From Diprion similis (taxonomy: Eukaryota; Arthropoda; Insecta; Hymenoptera; Diprionidae): a stretch of 64,000 bases of DNA. The notes under the pieces were generated by a model that saw nothing but the letters and a program-made list of their open reading frames with translations, was not told where the DNA came from and made no database searches. Both the position numbers and the translations under genes were made by a program. The stretch is taken from assembly GCF_021155765.1 (NCBI RefSeq), contig NC_060108.1, positions 12,125,425 through 12,189,424 on the forward strand, written 5' to 3'. This document shows, piece by piece, positions 12,753 to 26,192 of this stretch (position 1 is its first letter; each line of letters starts with the position of its first letter).

Positions 12753-13927
12753 TCAAATCGATCTCGTTTTCTTATTTCTCACCTGATATATACCAGATTT
12801 TTTTTTTCACTGATAAATGATACAATGAGTGAGGCAAAATAAATCAGAATATCCTCCCTCCTCTCCTTTTTCGATTCCTTAAAAAATATTCATTTTTCTC
12901 TCTAGATCAAAGGCAGAAATTGTTCTCACTACTTCCACTTTGAATACTCGTTTTATTTTCAATGCAACTGAAGGTTTAACGAGTAAAGAATTGACTCCAG
13001 CAAAACCAAATGCGGTTGCACTCTCGTGGTTATTAACATTAAAAATTTTACATAAGGCATATTCTTTTGATTCTGTAATCTTTAAATAAAATGAACATGT
13101 CAAGAAAATTGATCGAAAAGAATAACGCGAATGGTCAAAGCGTCGTATGGAGCTTTGGATTGCCAGCAGACAATCTACAGAAATTAAGGAATGATTTACA
13201 GTCAGATATTAACTTTAATCACGTCGAATTTTATTGATGAAATATTAGTACTCAAGTAATTACAAAACCCGACAGAAACAATCAATTTTGATATTAAATT
13301 TTAATCGGTTTGAATTATTTGTTTTATTCAGTTCATTCAGTTTGAACACATTTCTTGATTCCGATAAAAAATTACTCATTACATGAAACTTTATCGCACT
13401 GATCCCGTGATGGCTCATTGTGATCGGTGTTCACGATCACTCGATCACTTTCATTACTACACTGCAGAGCGAATAAAGTCTCGGGATCAAAAAACTTTTT
13501 TCGATCCTATTAAACCCGTCTTTCACTATCGAAATTCTTGTTTGAATGAAGATACAGTTGATTCTCAGTCAATAATTACAACATCTGTACATCACAGTTG
13601 GACTATATAATAGGAAGCCTGCATTAATAAGTTAACAAGTGGTTTGGCCAAAAAGGTTTGCTTTTTTGCACGCACAGTACCTGGGCTGTTCACTTGCGTA
13701 CTTTACAATTTGGGTGACGATAATAAAAATCATAGAAATTTCAGTAGAGATGTATGTCAAACTTTTTTTATAATCTATTACCTACATAAGAATATATTAC
13801 TCGGCAAATTTCAAAGTTGACGTCGGCAATTTTCAAACGGTAAGTGAGAATAGGTTGAAAAGCTTATTGGAACGTCGTCTTGATAAGAAAAACATACGCC
13901 ACAAATTTTAATCAAATCAATTTACGG

Positions 13928-14343
13928 GGTGTTCAGTTATTTGTGAAAACGTAATTCCCTGAGAATTCCAGGTTTTCCAGACAAGAATCACTATTTATCC
14001 AGTTTGTTCTCATGTACACAATAAATCAAACATACAATAGTCATACGAACAAGAATATTTTATATTTGACTAGAGCACAGTTCATCGTGAGGCGAATTTG
14101 CAAGAATTTGCTAGCACATGCAATTTTTAAGAAATCAGGGCTTGATTCATGAGCATTGCCTCAAAGTTGAAAGAAAAAATTTTTTCTCACTAAATGGTGA
14201 AATTTTTATGAACCTAGGATGAAAATTAATATATTCCGGTGTGACATGAAATTCCCTGAGATTTTTAGGTTTTTTCCAAGGGATATTAAGCTCCCTGCGA
14301 ATTCCCTGATTCTATAGTTTCCATGAATACTGAACACTCTTGA
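13928..14343. mobile_element. Short inverted-repeat element
   Basis: The left end GTGTTCAGTTATTTGTGAAAAC pairs with the reverse complement of the right end, GTGTTCAGTATTCATGGAAAC. The interior repeats GAATTCCCTGA-type segments several times in both orientations. The size of about 415 bp with no ORF fits a degraded MITE. Confidence 0.45.
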
Positions 14344-16821
14344 GTTTTGTGGTTCATCCGAAATCTTGCCTATGAGGAAATCGTACATTGACACATGTGA
14401 TTGACAATTATAGAAAAATTTTCACAGGTGCATTTCAATAATATAAAGTTGTGTTTCGAGGTACAATGCATTGACTTGCAGATACAGAAGTGAAGAATTT
14501 ACGACAAAACATTTCTCCAACGTGTTTTCATAATTTTTTTTCAACCCGACGTTTCTTGCGAAGGCAAACGTACAATGCAGCCCATTTACAAACGTTCATG
14601 CCTGAAAAAGTATTCTAAGTTTCTTTGATTCATTTGCGAATTTGAATAAATAAAACTGCTCATAGTCGATGGGACTCATTTGCAATTTGACTGGAAATAT
14701 GAATTTGTTCGCCGCTGTCTACAATTTTCCGAAATGATGGTACAGCATTTTGCTGAATAATTTATGGGTATTCAATGAAATTTAAGTTTGAATTGAATAA
14801 CTGGGGTTGGCATCATTTGATTTAAGGATTTGTTTGACTGAACCATACATATCAATAATATCCATAACTTCAAGTTCCATTAATTCAACCATTTTATTTA
14901 TACAAATCAACAAAATATTTCGTTCCTTCGATCAATAGCATCCGTTTAAACGCATCTCCAACCTTCTTTAACTAAATGAATTTAAAAACAACCAAATAAG
15001 AGTTGCCACAATTAAATTATTTGATTTGTTTTGTAAAAACGAATATAAATATATAATATAATGTTTTGTAAAAATAGTATCTAAAGAGAGAAGAAAGGTC
15101 TTAGTGAGGAATTTCGGTAACCAGAGTGCCGAAATAATATCCTCAACAATTGTAGTCTCACGTTAAAAAATGAGTGAAAATTATTTTTATAGTCTTTGTA
15201 CAAATATCTCAGACTACACCTCTGCGACGATCCGCAATATGTTCAAAATTTTACGGTAGAAAGATTTGTTTAATAACTTTGCATATGTGTACATGCATAT
15301 GCACAGTCTGCAAAGAGATGTTCGAGATGAGAGGAAGAGAGGAGAAAGAGAAACGCTTTTGCTTTTGGCCTAGTGCCCGAAAGATTCAGCCCGGGGAAAT
15401 AGGGATCCTAAATCCGGAAATATCTTGTTACTTTGACCAGTATTGACATTATAACGAATGAGCTGATTAACGATTAACAAATCGTTACTGAGACAGTTCA
15501 GTAAGGAGATTGTCTTTAATAATTTCCCTCCTATTAATTCAATGATTATTATAGATTTATCTGCATTTTTCAATAGTTATATCTGGAGAATTTACGGTAT
15601 AAAGTGACGGGTTCAGTATATGGATCAGAATTAGTCTGATCCGTTTATCAAAGATCTTGAAATTGGAAGTATGAAAAAAAAAAATATTTTGACGCAGCAT
15701 CAATTCTTTTCAGTTTATTTTAAACCAAATCCTTCAAGAAATCAAACACATTATTATTAACGTATACTAATATACGCTAAATCGTTTGCGATTATTAGCG
15801 AACAAATGTTTCGCTTTCGTTACGTGCTAAATAAAGAAAGTCGAATTGGTTTATGTCTGTTTTTAAGGAATTGTCATTCTTTAATGCTGGTAGTCGTATT
15901 TAACTTTTTGAAAAATCAAGTGACGTTGACCGATTTTATTTTGATGCCATGATCTTTGGTCTATTAATGAAATTATTGGAATATTAAGCGCTGTATTCGA
16001 TTGATAACTGACACGAATAAATCAGGTTCGTACATCGTGGGACCAAAGTTTAGCTGGCGAGACCCGCCAGCGTTTTAATGTAAATTCTATTTTCGCGTTT
16101 GATGCGCGTCTATTATTAAAACCACGTTTCGGAATTAGGGAGTTCCCCCGCGAACCCGCCAGCGCCATTACTCCATCCTATATCGTAAAATTTAAACTTA
16201 AGACGTTCGCGTTTAAAACGCCCACACAAGCAGCATATGCGACCTCGCAGTATCAAATTAGCACAAAGATACCTGTATTACCGACCGAACCACCGGCGGC
16301 AATTCGCAAGCTCACCTTTTTTATTTAATGTCGATAAGTTAAGCCGTATTCTACGAAACAGGGTGAGAATCGACGATAATTGCAGAGAGATTCGTGAGAT
16401 GTTTTATCGCCCCGTAGTCGAGGTTTGAGGAACTTCTCCCGGCTCGTGAGTATTGACGTTTAAGCCCAACGTAACACAGTCTAGCCACCACATATTCAAC
16501 GCTTTTGTAATATAACGAACCTCCACCACTATTTTATCACTGATCTGATTTCAGAGAGGACGGCAGTCTTTAAGCGTTCCACTCGTAGCTTGGCCGACAT
16601 TAATTGTCACATTTTCAAATCAATAACGCCGTAACGATTTTAAACAAAAAAAAAGTCACGGTACTTCTCGCTGGTGATTTTCTCGTTTTCAATGTATTAA
16701 ATGATTCTTTTCCACCCGCTGAATCTGACCGCGGTGCTAACGACGAGTTCTGATAGTGGCGCGGCGGTGTAGCGGATCTTAGTTCAGTTGGGTACCACAA
16801 TCGACGCCGGGCGTCGCGACG

Positions 16822-16831
16822 CTATTTATAG
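16822..16831. promoter_or_regulatory. TATA-like element in a GC-rich patch
   Basis: CTATTTATAG reads as CTATAAATAG on the minus strand, a near-consensus TATA box. It lies in a GC-rich block (about 16730-16860) beside a CRE-like GACGTCAG at about 16835. No downstream coding exon was recognised on either strand, so any transcript would be unknown or noncoding. Confidence 0.3.
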
Positions 16832-18568
16832 AACGACGTCAGCGTCCCAGCCTTACCTATACTATAGAATTTTCTCCTACGTCCGTCCAATGTGACGTTT
16901 TCTTTATTTTACTTACATTATAAACCAACGAATAATTGTATTGCAAGATATATATTGAGGCATAAAACTTTGCCAACATTGATTGATCACGTGTAATCGC
17001 AATATATGTATAACACTTAGTGTCAACGTAAAAAAATACCTTTCAACCTGCTACGACATACTTGTAGAAGAATACCAAATAGTTAAATCTCTGCTGTGTT
17101 TGTATTACAACATCATACATATATCTATGTATAACACAATATTCCAAAATAAATACTGTGTAAACAAACGCATGAGACTATATTAGTTTTGTCTTTGAGC
17201 AACCTAATTTTTTTTTTTAAACTTAGTTCCAAGCTTTGCTACGGATGACTCTACCTATCGATCTAAAGCTGCTGTGTGGCGGGAACTAATTTCTTCGAAT
17301 TCCGCCTCAATGCAGGCAACCGAATATACCTTGCTGTGTAACCCCGTCCTAAATAAGGATTAGCGCGGATATAAAGTGAGAGTGAGAAAAAGAGTGAGTA
17401 GATATTGTATCTTTTATCAACTGCACTGAACTATAACAATGCCAACGAAAATTAATGTTTTGCACGAAAAAATATTTGGTAATTGTAAATAAACTTGATG
17501 GGTATCACCTTCACCCCTACAATTAGACTTAATATTATAATTTTTTCGTCGTTGCGATTATATGAATCAATTACAACATACCTGTGTTTTGGTAATCGAA
17601 GTTCAAAGTACGAAGACGTGGAGTGGGCATTTCTGATTCGGCATCTATAGATCATAAATAATATCTCTGTTTATTAAATATGGAAATAAGCCGATGTAAG
17701 TGTATATCTCTAACGCACAGGTCAAGTTAGTTGCCAAAAAGCCCCTTGAAAGACAAGTTACGACCAATTTTCTTACTTCGAAAATCTATCCACGTTTACA
17801 AGATAGCTTTCGCGAGTTCAAAAACGGCTTATAAGACATCATTTAGATATCGTTTTGACAGTTGCATTCGTGCGTATGTGTGTGTGTGTGTAAAATTACG
17901 AAAAAAAACGCATGATATAGCAAAACTTTGCGACTATTTGGATTCCGTGTCCAGAATTTTCCACCTTGACATTGACGAATAATATTTCAATTGTCAATCC
18001 TGGACGTAAAATGCGACTTTAAGCATTTGTCATCGTTGTCACGGAAAATAGAGTTATAGAATAAGTATAATCTTAAAATATCGAAATATACTTATCTCAA
18101 ACGTAAAAAGGGCTTAACAGCCCTATTCTATACGCAGTTTTGAACAAAAACACTGTAATAAATTTTGATTTAATGCAGAAATAATGAAATGGTATGGATT
18201 CTACAAAATCACAATAATATATTCGTAGAATTCATGCGCAATTTCTTTATATCTGTGTCAAATGAAAATGTTTTTAGCATGAATCTACAATTAAAGACAA
18301 AATTTGTGGAGTATGGGATTGTCGGGATTTTAATTAACAACGAGGTCATTTCGCGGGTAATTTAGTGACTATAACTTGCTCGGGCGTAAAAACCCTCATA
18401 TCATATGAGTGACAGCTTTTCTAGTAATAGAAACAACACGTGGATCAATGTGTGAAGTATTGTGGGAGGTATACCCGCTTAAGCCTGCAACACGGCCCCG
18501 ATTTCTCGCGTCCATCACGTTGCAGGATATTAAGACGAGGTCCCAAAAGGGTGTACCCTGGAGGCGAT

Positions 18569-18605
18569 CGAGGTGATGCACCTCGACTAGCTAGACGAGC
18601 TAGTC
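18569..18605. repeat. Two adjacent perfect hairpins
   Basis: CGAGGTG/CACCTCG (18569-18585, 3-nt loop) shares a base with GACTAGCT/AGCTAGTC (18585-18605, 5-nt loop). A run of A and T follows directly. The hairpins sit in a GC-richer island (18440-18850) inside AT-rich DNA. Confidence 0.6.
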
Positions 18606-18949
18606 AAAATTTTTCTTACTGGCTTTAGTACAGGGGACAGCTGTAGAACAGCCTGATACATGGAATATCCTTGGAATATCCGTAATAGGAGTTGACCAAA
18701 TACAGGGAAACCCGATTGAGAATAAGGCGGTTTACGGAGCACGCACCAAGTAGCGCTCGTCCGCACTCGTTCACTGCCAAAACTGATCTACCAAAATCTG
18801 CGCGCTCGCGATTATCAGATCGTCAAGCGATGACCGCTTGCCCTCTGGTGCTAAGCATGAAAACTACACGATAAAGGCGCGAACAAATTTGTTGGAGCGT
18901 TTTTGTTCAGAATTGCGTATAGAATAGCAGTAATATTTGGAGATATATA

Positions 18950-19659
18950 GGGTGTCACAAAGGTAACGGGACGGTTGAATATTTCCTCAAGTAAGATAGT
19001 TTTCAAAAAGGTCAAGATCATTATTGTAGTAACTTTCAACGAGGAATTCAATGATGACCTTGATTTTGGCTTTGACTTTCAATATTATTTCAAGGTCAAC
19101 GTTTTTTTTATTTATAGAAACCCCCTTTTTTGACATCGGCAATCGATAGAGCGCGAAATTTTACGTTCAAATATGTACTTGGGTCAATTAAAAAAAAATA
19201 TCAACTTGTATTTTTGAGTTCTGAAATCTATAGAACACGTCAACGTTGTTGTTCCCGGGTAATACTAAAAAGAAATCAAACTTATTCCGAAAAAATAAGT
19301 TCATCTTTTCCGAATTTTTTAGTGTAAATGTAAAACTGTTTGTTCTATTGATTTCAGAACTTGAAAATATAAATTTCCATTTTTTTTTTTTTTTTTTTAA
19401 GTTGACCTTGAAATGATCATCAAGGTCAAAATGTACTCATGACCTAAATATATATATTTGAACCTAAAATTTCAAAAAAGTGGGGTTCTATTGAAAAAAA
19501 GTTGACCTTGACTTAACCTTGAAGATCATCGTCAAGGTGAAAATCATAGTCACCAATGAATTCCTCGTTGAAGAATTACTACCAGATTGACCTTAACCTT
19601 TTTGAAAAACATCTTACCTGAGGAAATATTCAGCCGCCCCGTTACTTTTGTGACACCCC
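18950..19659. mobile_element. 710-bp non-autonomous DNA transposon with ~125-bp inverted repeats
   Basis: The left end reads GGGTGTCACAAAGGTAACGGG. The right end in reverse complement reads GGGGTGTCACAAAAGTAACG. Similarity continues inward about 125 bases through TTTCCTCA, TTCAAAAAGGT and CAACGAGGAATTCA. TA-containing sequence flanks both sides. There is no transposase ORF. The interior is rich in TCAAGGTCA motifs in both orientations and has an 18-T run near 19381. Confidence 0.85.
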
Positions 19660-20438
19660 GTATATGTGAACGTTGAAATCGACTAGGGCATTCCTTAAAT
19701 AATATATAAAGAAAGAATTTAAAAAAAATGTACAAATTGCATGCATGTTAGGTTATGTTCTATTGGAATCTCAATCAACGTAACTATTTTTACACTTCCA
19801 AACGTGTGTGAAGTGATTTGTTTTTAACATGTCAACATTCTATTTCTTACAAATAAATTTTTCATACATCATCTAGAATGTTTAAAGCGTGTTTCGTAAT
19901 TTTTTTAACCACTTCGGACGGATAATTTGGACACAATACATTTTTGAAAATCAAATGCATCGACTGATGTATACATCTTCAGTCAATACGTTACATACCG
20001 TTAATGGTCCAAAAACAGTAACCTGCTTTCTGTAACGAATTTTGTTTTCTAAACCTTCGTCAACGTATCCTTTCAGACACCCGGGTATAAAACAATCTGT
20101 ACCTACTAATTTTTTCAGAAACTAGTATTTAAATTTTTAAACGCATTTAGCGCGTTCGAATTTTCAAAATAACAGACGAGACCAGCGCTGCTAGCGGTGC
20201 TACCGATACTACAAACTTCCGACCAGAATGTGTCCCAACGTGGTCCCAATTTGGCCAGATCGAGACATAACCTAAAAAAATATAAGCAGCACGTGTTTAA
20301 CCACCAACAATAACTTGAAGAAGAGTTTAAGAGACGAAAAAGAGGACTCTAAACGCAAACCCTGAATCATGCCTCACGTGAACTGAGATCGATTTGAGAG
20401 TTAAAGAACGTCAAGATATTATATAGTCGAGTTACGCG

Positions 20439-23400
20439 ATGGGTTTGACAAAACAGTATTTGAGGTATGTGCCAGCCGGCAATTTAAATATCATCGCAAG
20501 TCCGAGATGCAATGCCGTATTTGTAACCTTGGAGGGTCAGGAGGGTAGATTCGTTGCCGCTGGTGCTTGCGAGCATGTTATTATCTGGGACCTCCGTCTT
20601 GGAGAAAAGGTACCTATTTACATTGTTTGCGATAGCTGAATGGGATTAAAATGATTTCATGCTCACACTTTCCCGTACCTTTTTACAAGGCCCAAGTTTT
20701 ATTGGGTGAGACTTCAGTTGCCACTCGGCTAGCTGCTTCGCCAAACAAACGACATCTTGCTGTCGGCTATGCGGATGGGGCAGTTAAAACGTTTGATCTC
20801 CGCTCGGGAGAAACGATAAGTATATTTATCGGACATCGATCTGAAGTCACATCGTTAGCTTATGACAATTTAGGCCACCGAGTAGCCTCTGGATCTAAGG
20901 TAAATTATACTGTATTAATAGAACTTATCTTTATCTTGTGAAGAGTATTACAAAACTGTTAAGAAGCAGTGGAATTATAGATTAAAATAACATAATTCTT
21001 CTTGGTAGCTTTCCAGCTGCAGTTAGATATTTGAATTCTTTCAGCCCCCATATTTTGAGCTCTTTTTCTGAATCCCTCCAAGTTGTATCTCAATTTTGGA
21101 AGAATAAATTTACCATAAGTTGTGGTATTGGACGCTTGTATCTTCTCTTCGGAGTGAGATTAGATTGATTTCTCTTTTCAAAGAATAATTAATGATTTCT
21201 ATTTTCTTCATTTCAAAATAGGATACAGACATCATAGTTTGGGACATTGTGGCAGAGACTGGGGTATGCCGTTTGTCTGGTCATAAGGGTAGTGTCACCC
21301 AAGTAATGTTCCTAGCAGAACATGACATAATTATTAGTGCGAGCAAAGATACCTTTGTTAAATTCTGGGATTTAGATACTCAGCACAATTTCAAAACACT
21401 TGTTGGACACAGATCAGAGGTAGTGAACAAAGTCGTCAATATTCTAAATTAAGTCATAGATAATATTGTTTTATTATTCTATACAATTGCACCATCTTAT
21501 GTTGAGTGAAAAAAATTTCATAACTTTTTTATCGATTAGGTCTGGGGCTTGACCCTAGCTAAGGAGGATAAATATTTAATCACAGGATCCAATGAAAACG
21601 AACTGTTCGTATGGAAGATATATTTTGCTGATGTTAGCAAGAATGCTGATGCTCCTGTAAGCTTGATGACGTTGAATACAAGCGAAGAAGGAGATGTAGA
21701 TGACGCGGTATGCGGACAAAATTTTAGTAACTAATCTTTTCGAGATTTGCAATTAGTAAATTCTCCTTGAAGTTTTTTGATGAATTTTTATTATGGGTAA
21801 AAAAGTAGAATTGGATGTTTAAATTTTTCATTTAATACAGAAAAACTATTTGCATCTGTCAAAGTATTTGATTTTTGCTCTGTACTTTTAGAGATATCCA
21901 CTGCGATGCGAAAAAATTGGTAGTATTCTGAGGGTTGGTCGTGGACGAGTAGTTTCTTTGAGTTCTGATGCTACAAGTCGTGTAGTGGCGTGTCATGGAA
22001 CAGATAACACTGTTGAAATATTCCACTTTTTGCCTGACGACCTCGTTCAGACAAGGTTGTTAAAAAGACAAAAAAAGGAAAAAAGAAAGGCTGCCAAGTG
22101 AGTCTCAAAATTTTATGCCCTATTAATACTATTAGAAACATGGTGAATAAAAAATTCTCAGCTAATAAAGTTGATTTATTTTATTACTTTCAAGGGAAGG
22201 AAAGCCAGTCGAAGAAATCGAGACAGAGTCAACATTGTCCTTAAAAAATGAAATTAAGCGTCTCCCAGTGATAAAAGCTTCGAACAAAGCTAAAGGACTT
22301 GATTTGGTTTTGGGCAAAGGAGGAGAACTCAGGGTAGGCTTGTCATGGTTTTATCTGAGCATTATGTATAAACTGTTGCGAATATCACCGATAGATGGAT
22401 GTTCAAAACATTAAAGGTGCTACACTGGTAATAAAGTAATATAGCTCAATCAATATTTCAGATCTGCATTTGTGAAAATAACAACAGTATTGAACTCCAT
22501 TCAGCAACAATTGGTGACACGGATATCGAGTCCAGGCTCCTAAGGTCTCTTACAGCCTACGGTCATCGGACAGATGTCAGAGCATTATGCTTTAGCTCTG
22601 ATAACTTAGCCTTAGCCACGGCTAGTGGTGACTCGGTGAAATTGTGGAATAGGTAAACTTCCTCTTGAAAGTTCTGTAACGAAAATTTTAGCAATCGATA
22701 ATGTTGAATCCAAAGTGAGAAGATTAATTATCCTTGTTCTCCCTCAAGCCAGAATATAGGGACATTTGTTTTTTATTCATGTGACATTGTACTTAATTTT
22801 TGCAGACCTTCACTTGCCTGTTTGAGAACAGTGGAGTGTGGTTACGCTTTGACGGCGTGCTTTGCACCTGGGGATAGGCATCTGATTGTTGGATTGAAGG
22901 ATGGTAAAATGCTGATAATTGACATTGCTGCTGGTGATGTTCTTGAGGAAATTCCAGCTCACAGTAAAGAACTGTGGAGTGTTGTTCTATATCCCGATAT
23001 GGTGAGGATTTCCATTTTTAAATAACATTCGCTTGTATCAATATAGGAGATTATTTTCTTTTCTCTGCTTCGTTATACACTACTAAAATAAAATGTCTGT
23101 ATTGAATTTTTTTTGAAACTTTCTGTTATCTTTTCATCTTGAATGAGACCCATAATATTGTGTTTCTAATCCAAATGCTACCATTTAGAGGGGTGTGGCG
23201 AGTGGAGGCGGCGACGGAACTGTAAAGTTTTGGAACTTTGAGCTGATCGAAGATCCTGAGAGCGAAACTAAAGCTAAGCTTCTCTCTGTCCTGCACACTA
23301 GAACCCTAAAGCTCGAGGAAAGCGTTTTAGCTATCAGAATCAGTCCTAATAGCAGATTTATTGCTGTCGCCTTACTTGATTCCACCGTTAAGATTTTCTT

Positions 23401-25132
23401 TTTGGATTCATTCAAGGTAGATAACTACTTACAAAGTCATTTTCTCTATCATATCGTAATCTGTTGCAATAGAAAATGAAAAAATTTGTTGTATTTTCTT
23501 TCTAGTTCTTCGTATCCTTGTATGGTCACAAGCTTCCAGTGATATGCATGGATATATCGAGTGATTCTACTCTAATTGCAACTGGCTCTGCAGATCGGAA
23601 TGTTAAAATTTGGGGTCTTGACTTTGGGGACTGTCACAAATCGCTATTCGCTCATGACGATTCAGTTACTGGTCTTGCGTTTGTTCCAAAAACACACTAC
23701 TTTTTCACTTGTGGCAAAGATGGAAAGGTCAAACAGTGGGATGCTGATATTTTCCAAAAAATTATCACCTTACAGGTAAGACATTTGTTAAAATACGACT
23801 ATCCTTGACTAAGTCATTTTAAATTCCTCTTGTTACTTTTATGTAGGGTCACTCAGGTGAAGCCTGGAACTGTGCAGTTTCTCCAAATGGCATTTATGTT
23901 TCATCATGTGGATCGGACAAAGTCGTTAGATTATATGAACGTTCGGCAGAACCTTTAGTTCTGGAAGACGAAGCTGAGGAGGAGAGAGAAAAGCTGGACA
24001 ATGATTTAGCTACGGGAGAAACAAGTGCGGTTCAAGGCCAGAAGGCACAATTATTACCCTCAAGGAAAACTGTAAACAGTGAAAAAGCGGTAATAAAAAA
24101 TAACAGTTATTGGCAGTGCGTTTTGCGCAACTGTGGAAAGTGGAAGGGAAAAATTAAAAAAAAAAAAATATTTCAGGCCGAGTTAATACTAGAATGTCTG
24201 GAAGTATCCAAACAGTATGAAGAACAATTGGCAAATGTCGTACCTGAGACTGCTTTACCTCCTGTGCCACCCCTGATGCAGGCTTATTCCTGTTCTACTA
24301 CAGAAGATTTTCTATTGGAAACGGTAAAACGCGTTCGAGCAAGGTAAAGTGCCAGGAAAGTTTTTGTTATAATTATCCCGAAAATTTGTTACTGTTCACA
24401 TTCTGCATATACCCATGCAAGGCAATGGCTTCATGTTATAATATAAATGTTAACATTTGGTACTTATTAGTGAATTTCAAAAGCTGCAAATTATGATTTG
24501 AATAGTTCAACATGCCTCATAAAGTAATAGAACTAACTTGAGTGTAGTTGTCAGAATCTTTTTCCTTATACGAATTGCTTGTAGAAACTAACTAAATCAA
24601 ACTCAGTATTGGAGCTTTTTAGATCAAGGTTTTATATTTAACTCGTTATTTTAATCTCATTTTTAGTGAGTTGGAAGAAGCTTTGTTGCTTTTACCGTAC
24701 TCAGCAGCATGTGAAATTCTAAAGCTCCTGCCAAAACTTTTAGAGGGTGATTATCAGGCTGAGTTAGTATCAAGATTGACTATTAGCCTGGTTCGGGCTC
24801 ATCATGGGCCGATTGTGACAAGTAAAGAATTGTTGACAACGTTGGAGACGATAAAAAATCTGAGTCTCGAAAGGATTACCACGTTAAGGGTATAACTTTC
24901 GCTATTATTGACTATGAAGTGTAAAAGTCTGCATTAGATAAAATTCACTTGTTCTTTATCATTGCAGGATACAGTCGGATACAACTTGTATGGCATGGCG
25001 TACACGCAACGTGCTATCGAAGAACGTGAGGGTGTGCAGTTGTTCAAAGACGCGACAAAGTCGCGGAAACAGAAAAACAAAGTGAGACGAAACAAGGAAA
25101 GGGCCTTGAAAAGGGCAATTATGACTCTATAA
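20439..25132 (+). CDS. WDR3: WD repeat-containing protein 3 (WDR3/Utp12), complete
   Basis: Coding exons: 20439-20609, 20690-20899, 21222-21419, 21540-21707, 21892-22097, 22195-22333, 22462-22652, 22806-23001, 23189-23416, 23506-23775, 23847-24089, 24177-24343, 24667-24889, 24968-25132. They join to 925 codons (924 aa; human 943). The N-terminus [12 protein letters not shown] is diagnostic. WD repeats run through residues about 20-700 as two propellers (for example [47 protein letters not shown]). A Utp12 domain spans about 741-890, and a Lys/Arg-rich tail ([20 protein letters not shown]) fits nucleolar location. The protein belongs to the UTP-B complex of the small-subunit processome and acts in U3-dependent 18S rRNA processing. 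The linker near residue 310 is also strongly basic. Confidence 0.97.
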
Positions 25133-25631
25133 TAGATTTTCTAGTATCACATTTTGTACATATTGACGATACTGTCCTCACAATGAATCACGTTTTCTTT
25201 TCAAATTTATAACTTTACCATTACCTTTCTTTACCCAACTGTAAAAAATAGATGACTTCCTCACACTTACTATACAAGGTATTTACTAGATGTGTAAAGA
25301 TACGAAACGTTTATCACTTTTAATTGCTATTTCTACTTCTTTAATTCTTCTTTTTACTTTTACTTTAATTAACTAGATCACTTTTCTTAATTGAAGTTGT
25401 TAGACGGTAGTAACCGCTCATATTTTAACTGTTTACAACGCCTGTTTTACAACGAATAGCAGCTACAGGAGTTTGAACATTTGAAAACTATTTACATTAA
25501 AGGTTGAAAATTTCATCAAAGTCTCTGTAAGCTGAAAATTCACTGCAATGGGGTCGCATTGCTTTGCACTTTCTTTTTAACATCCCACTCTGCTGTTTTC
25601 GAAGAAAAAAGAAAGACGGGAAGTTATGATA

Positions 25632-25660
25632 ATTACCTCGAAAATAAAAGTCGAGGTAAT
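25632..25660. repeat. Perfect 10-bp stem-loop
   Basis: ATTACCTCGA (25632-25641) and TCGAGGTAAT (25651-25660) are exact inverted repeats around a 9-nt loop. The position, about 500 bp past the WDR3 stop and 570 bp past the FAAH2-like stop, would place it in or near a 3' UTR. Confidence 0.7.
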
Positions 25661-26192
25661 AACGAGGTCTGAAATAAATCTCGACGTCTTGAGGTCTAGA
25701 GAATCACTTCTAACCATTTTCACATGGACACTGGGTGTGCGTGTGTGTGTGTTTAACGAATTTTCTATCCGTCGATATTTTGGGAACGAATGACCGAATT
25801 TGAATGATCTTGGTTTCAATGAACAGGGCTTCGCTTCACCTGGAACTAATTAGATTTTGAGTTTGATCGGTCCAGCAGTTTTGAAGATATTAGAATAAAT
25901 GCATCAAAAAATAAATCAGAGTGATGATACTTTCGAGATGGATTGACGGATTTTGAAGATTTCGGTCTCAATTGACACAGCTTTTCTCAGCTTAGAACTG
26001 AATAAATTTTGGATTTTATCGGTAATTAAAGTTGAGCAAGGGATGAAGTGTTTATGTAATGGATAAATAACGTTTCCCTTGGTTGATGTACAAATTTAAT
26101 TTACTACTTAATGCTATGAATATCCGCTTAAAATGTGGGTAAGAAAGTTCCGTCCAATTTTATCTAAATCCGAGGACTTTGAGGTCCCGAAA

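Larger units (their letters stand above)
12059..20438. other. 8.4-kb gene-poor region between PARG-like and WDR3
   Basis: This is the divergent intergenic region between the PARG-like gene (-) and WDR3 (+). I found no coding exon I can defend. It holds at least three inverted-repeat elements (listed separately), two GC-richer patches near 16.0-16.85 kb and 18.44-18.85 kb, and a short GT microsatellite near 17875-17891. The outer few hundred bases presumably contain the promoters and 5' UTR exons of the two flanking genes. Confidence 0.6.

Noticed and set aside
13383-13610. Plus-strand ORF of 75 codons rich in GATCAC-type repeats
   Set aside because: No splice context, no domain and a composition explained by short palindromic DNA repeats.
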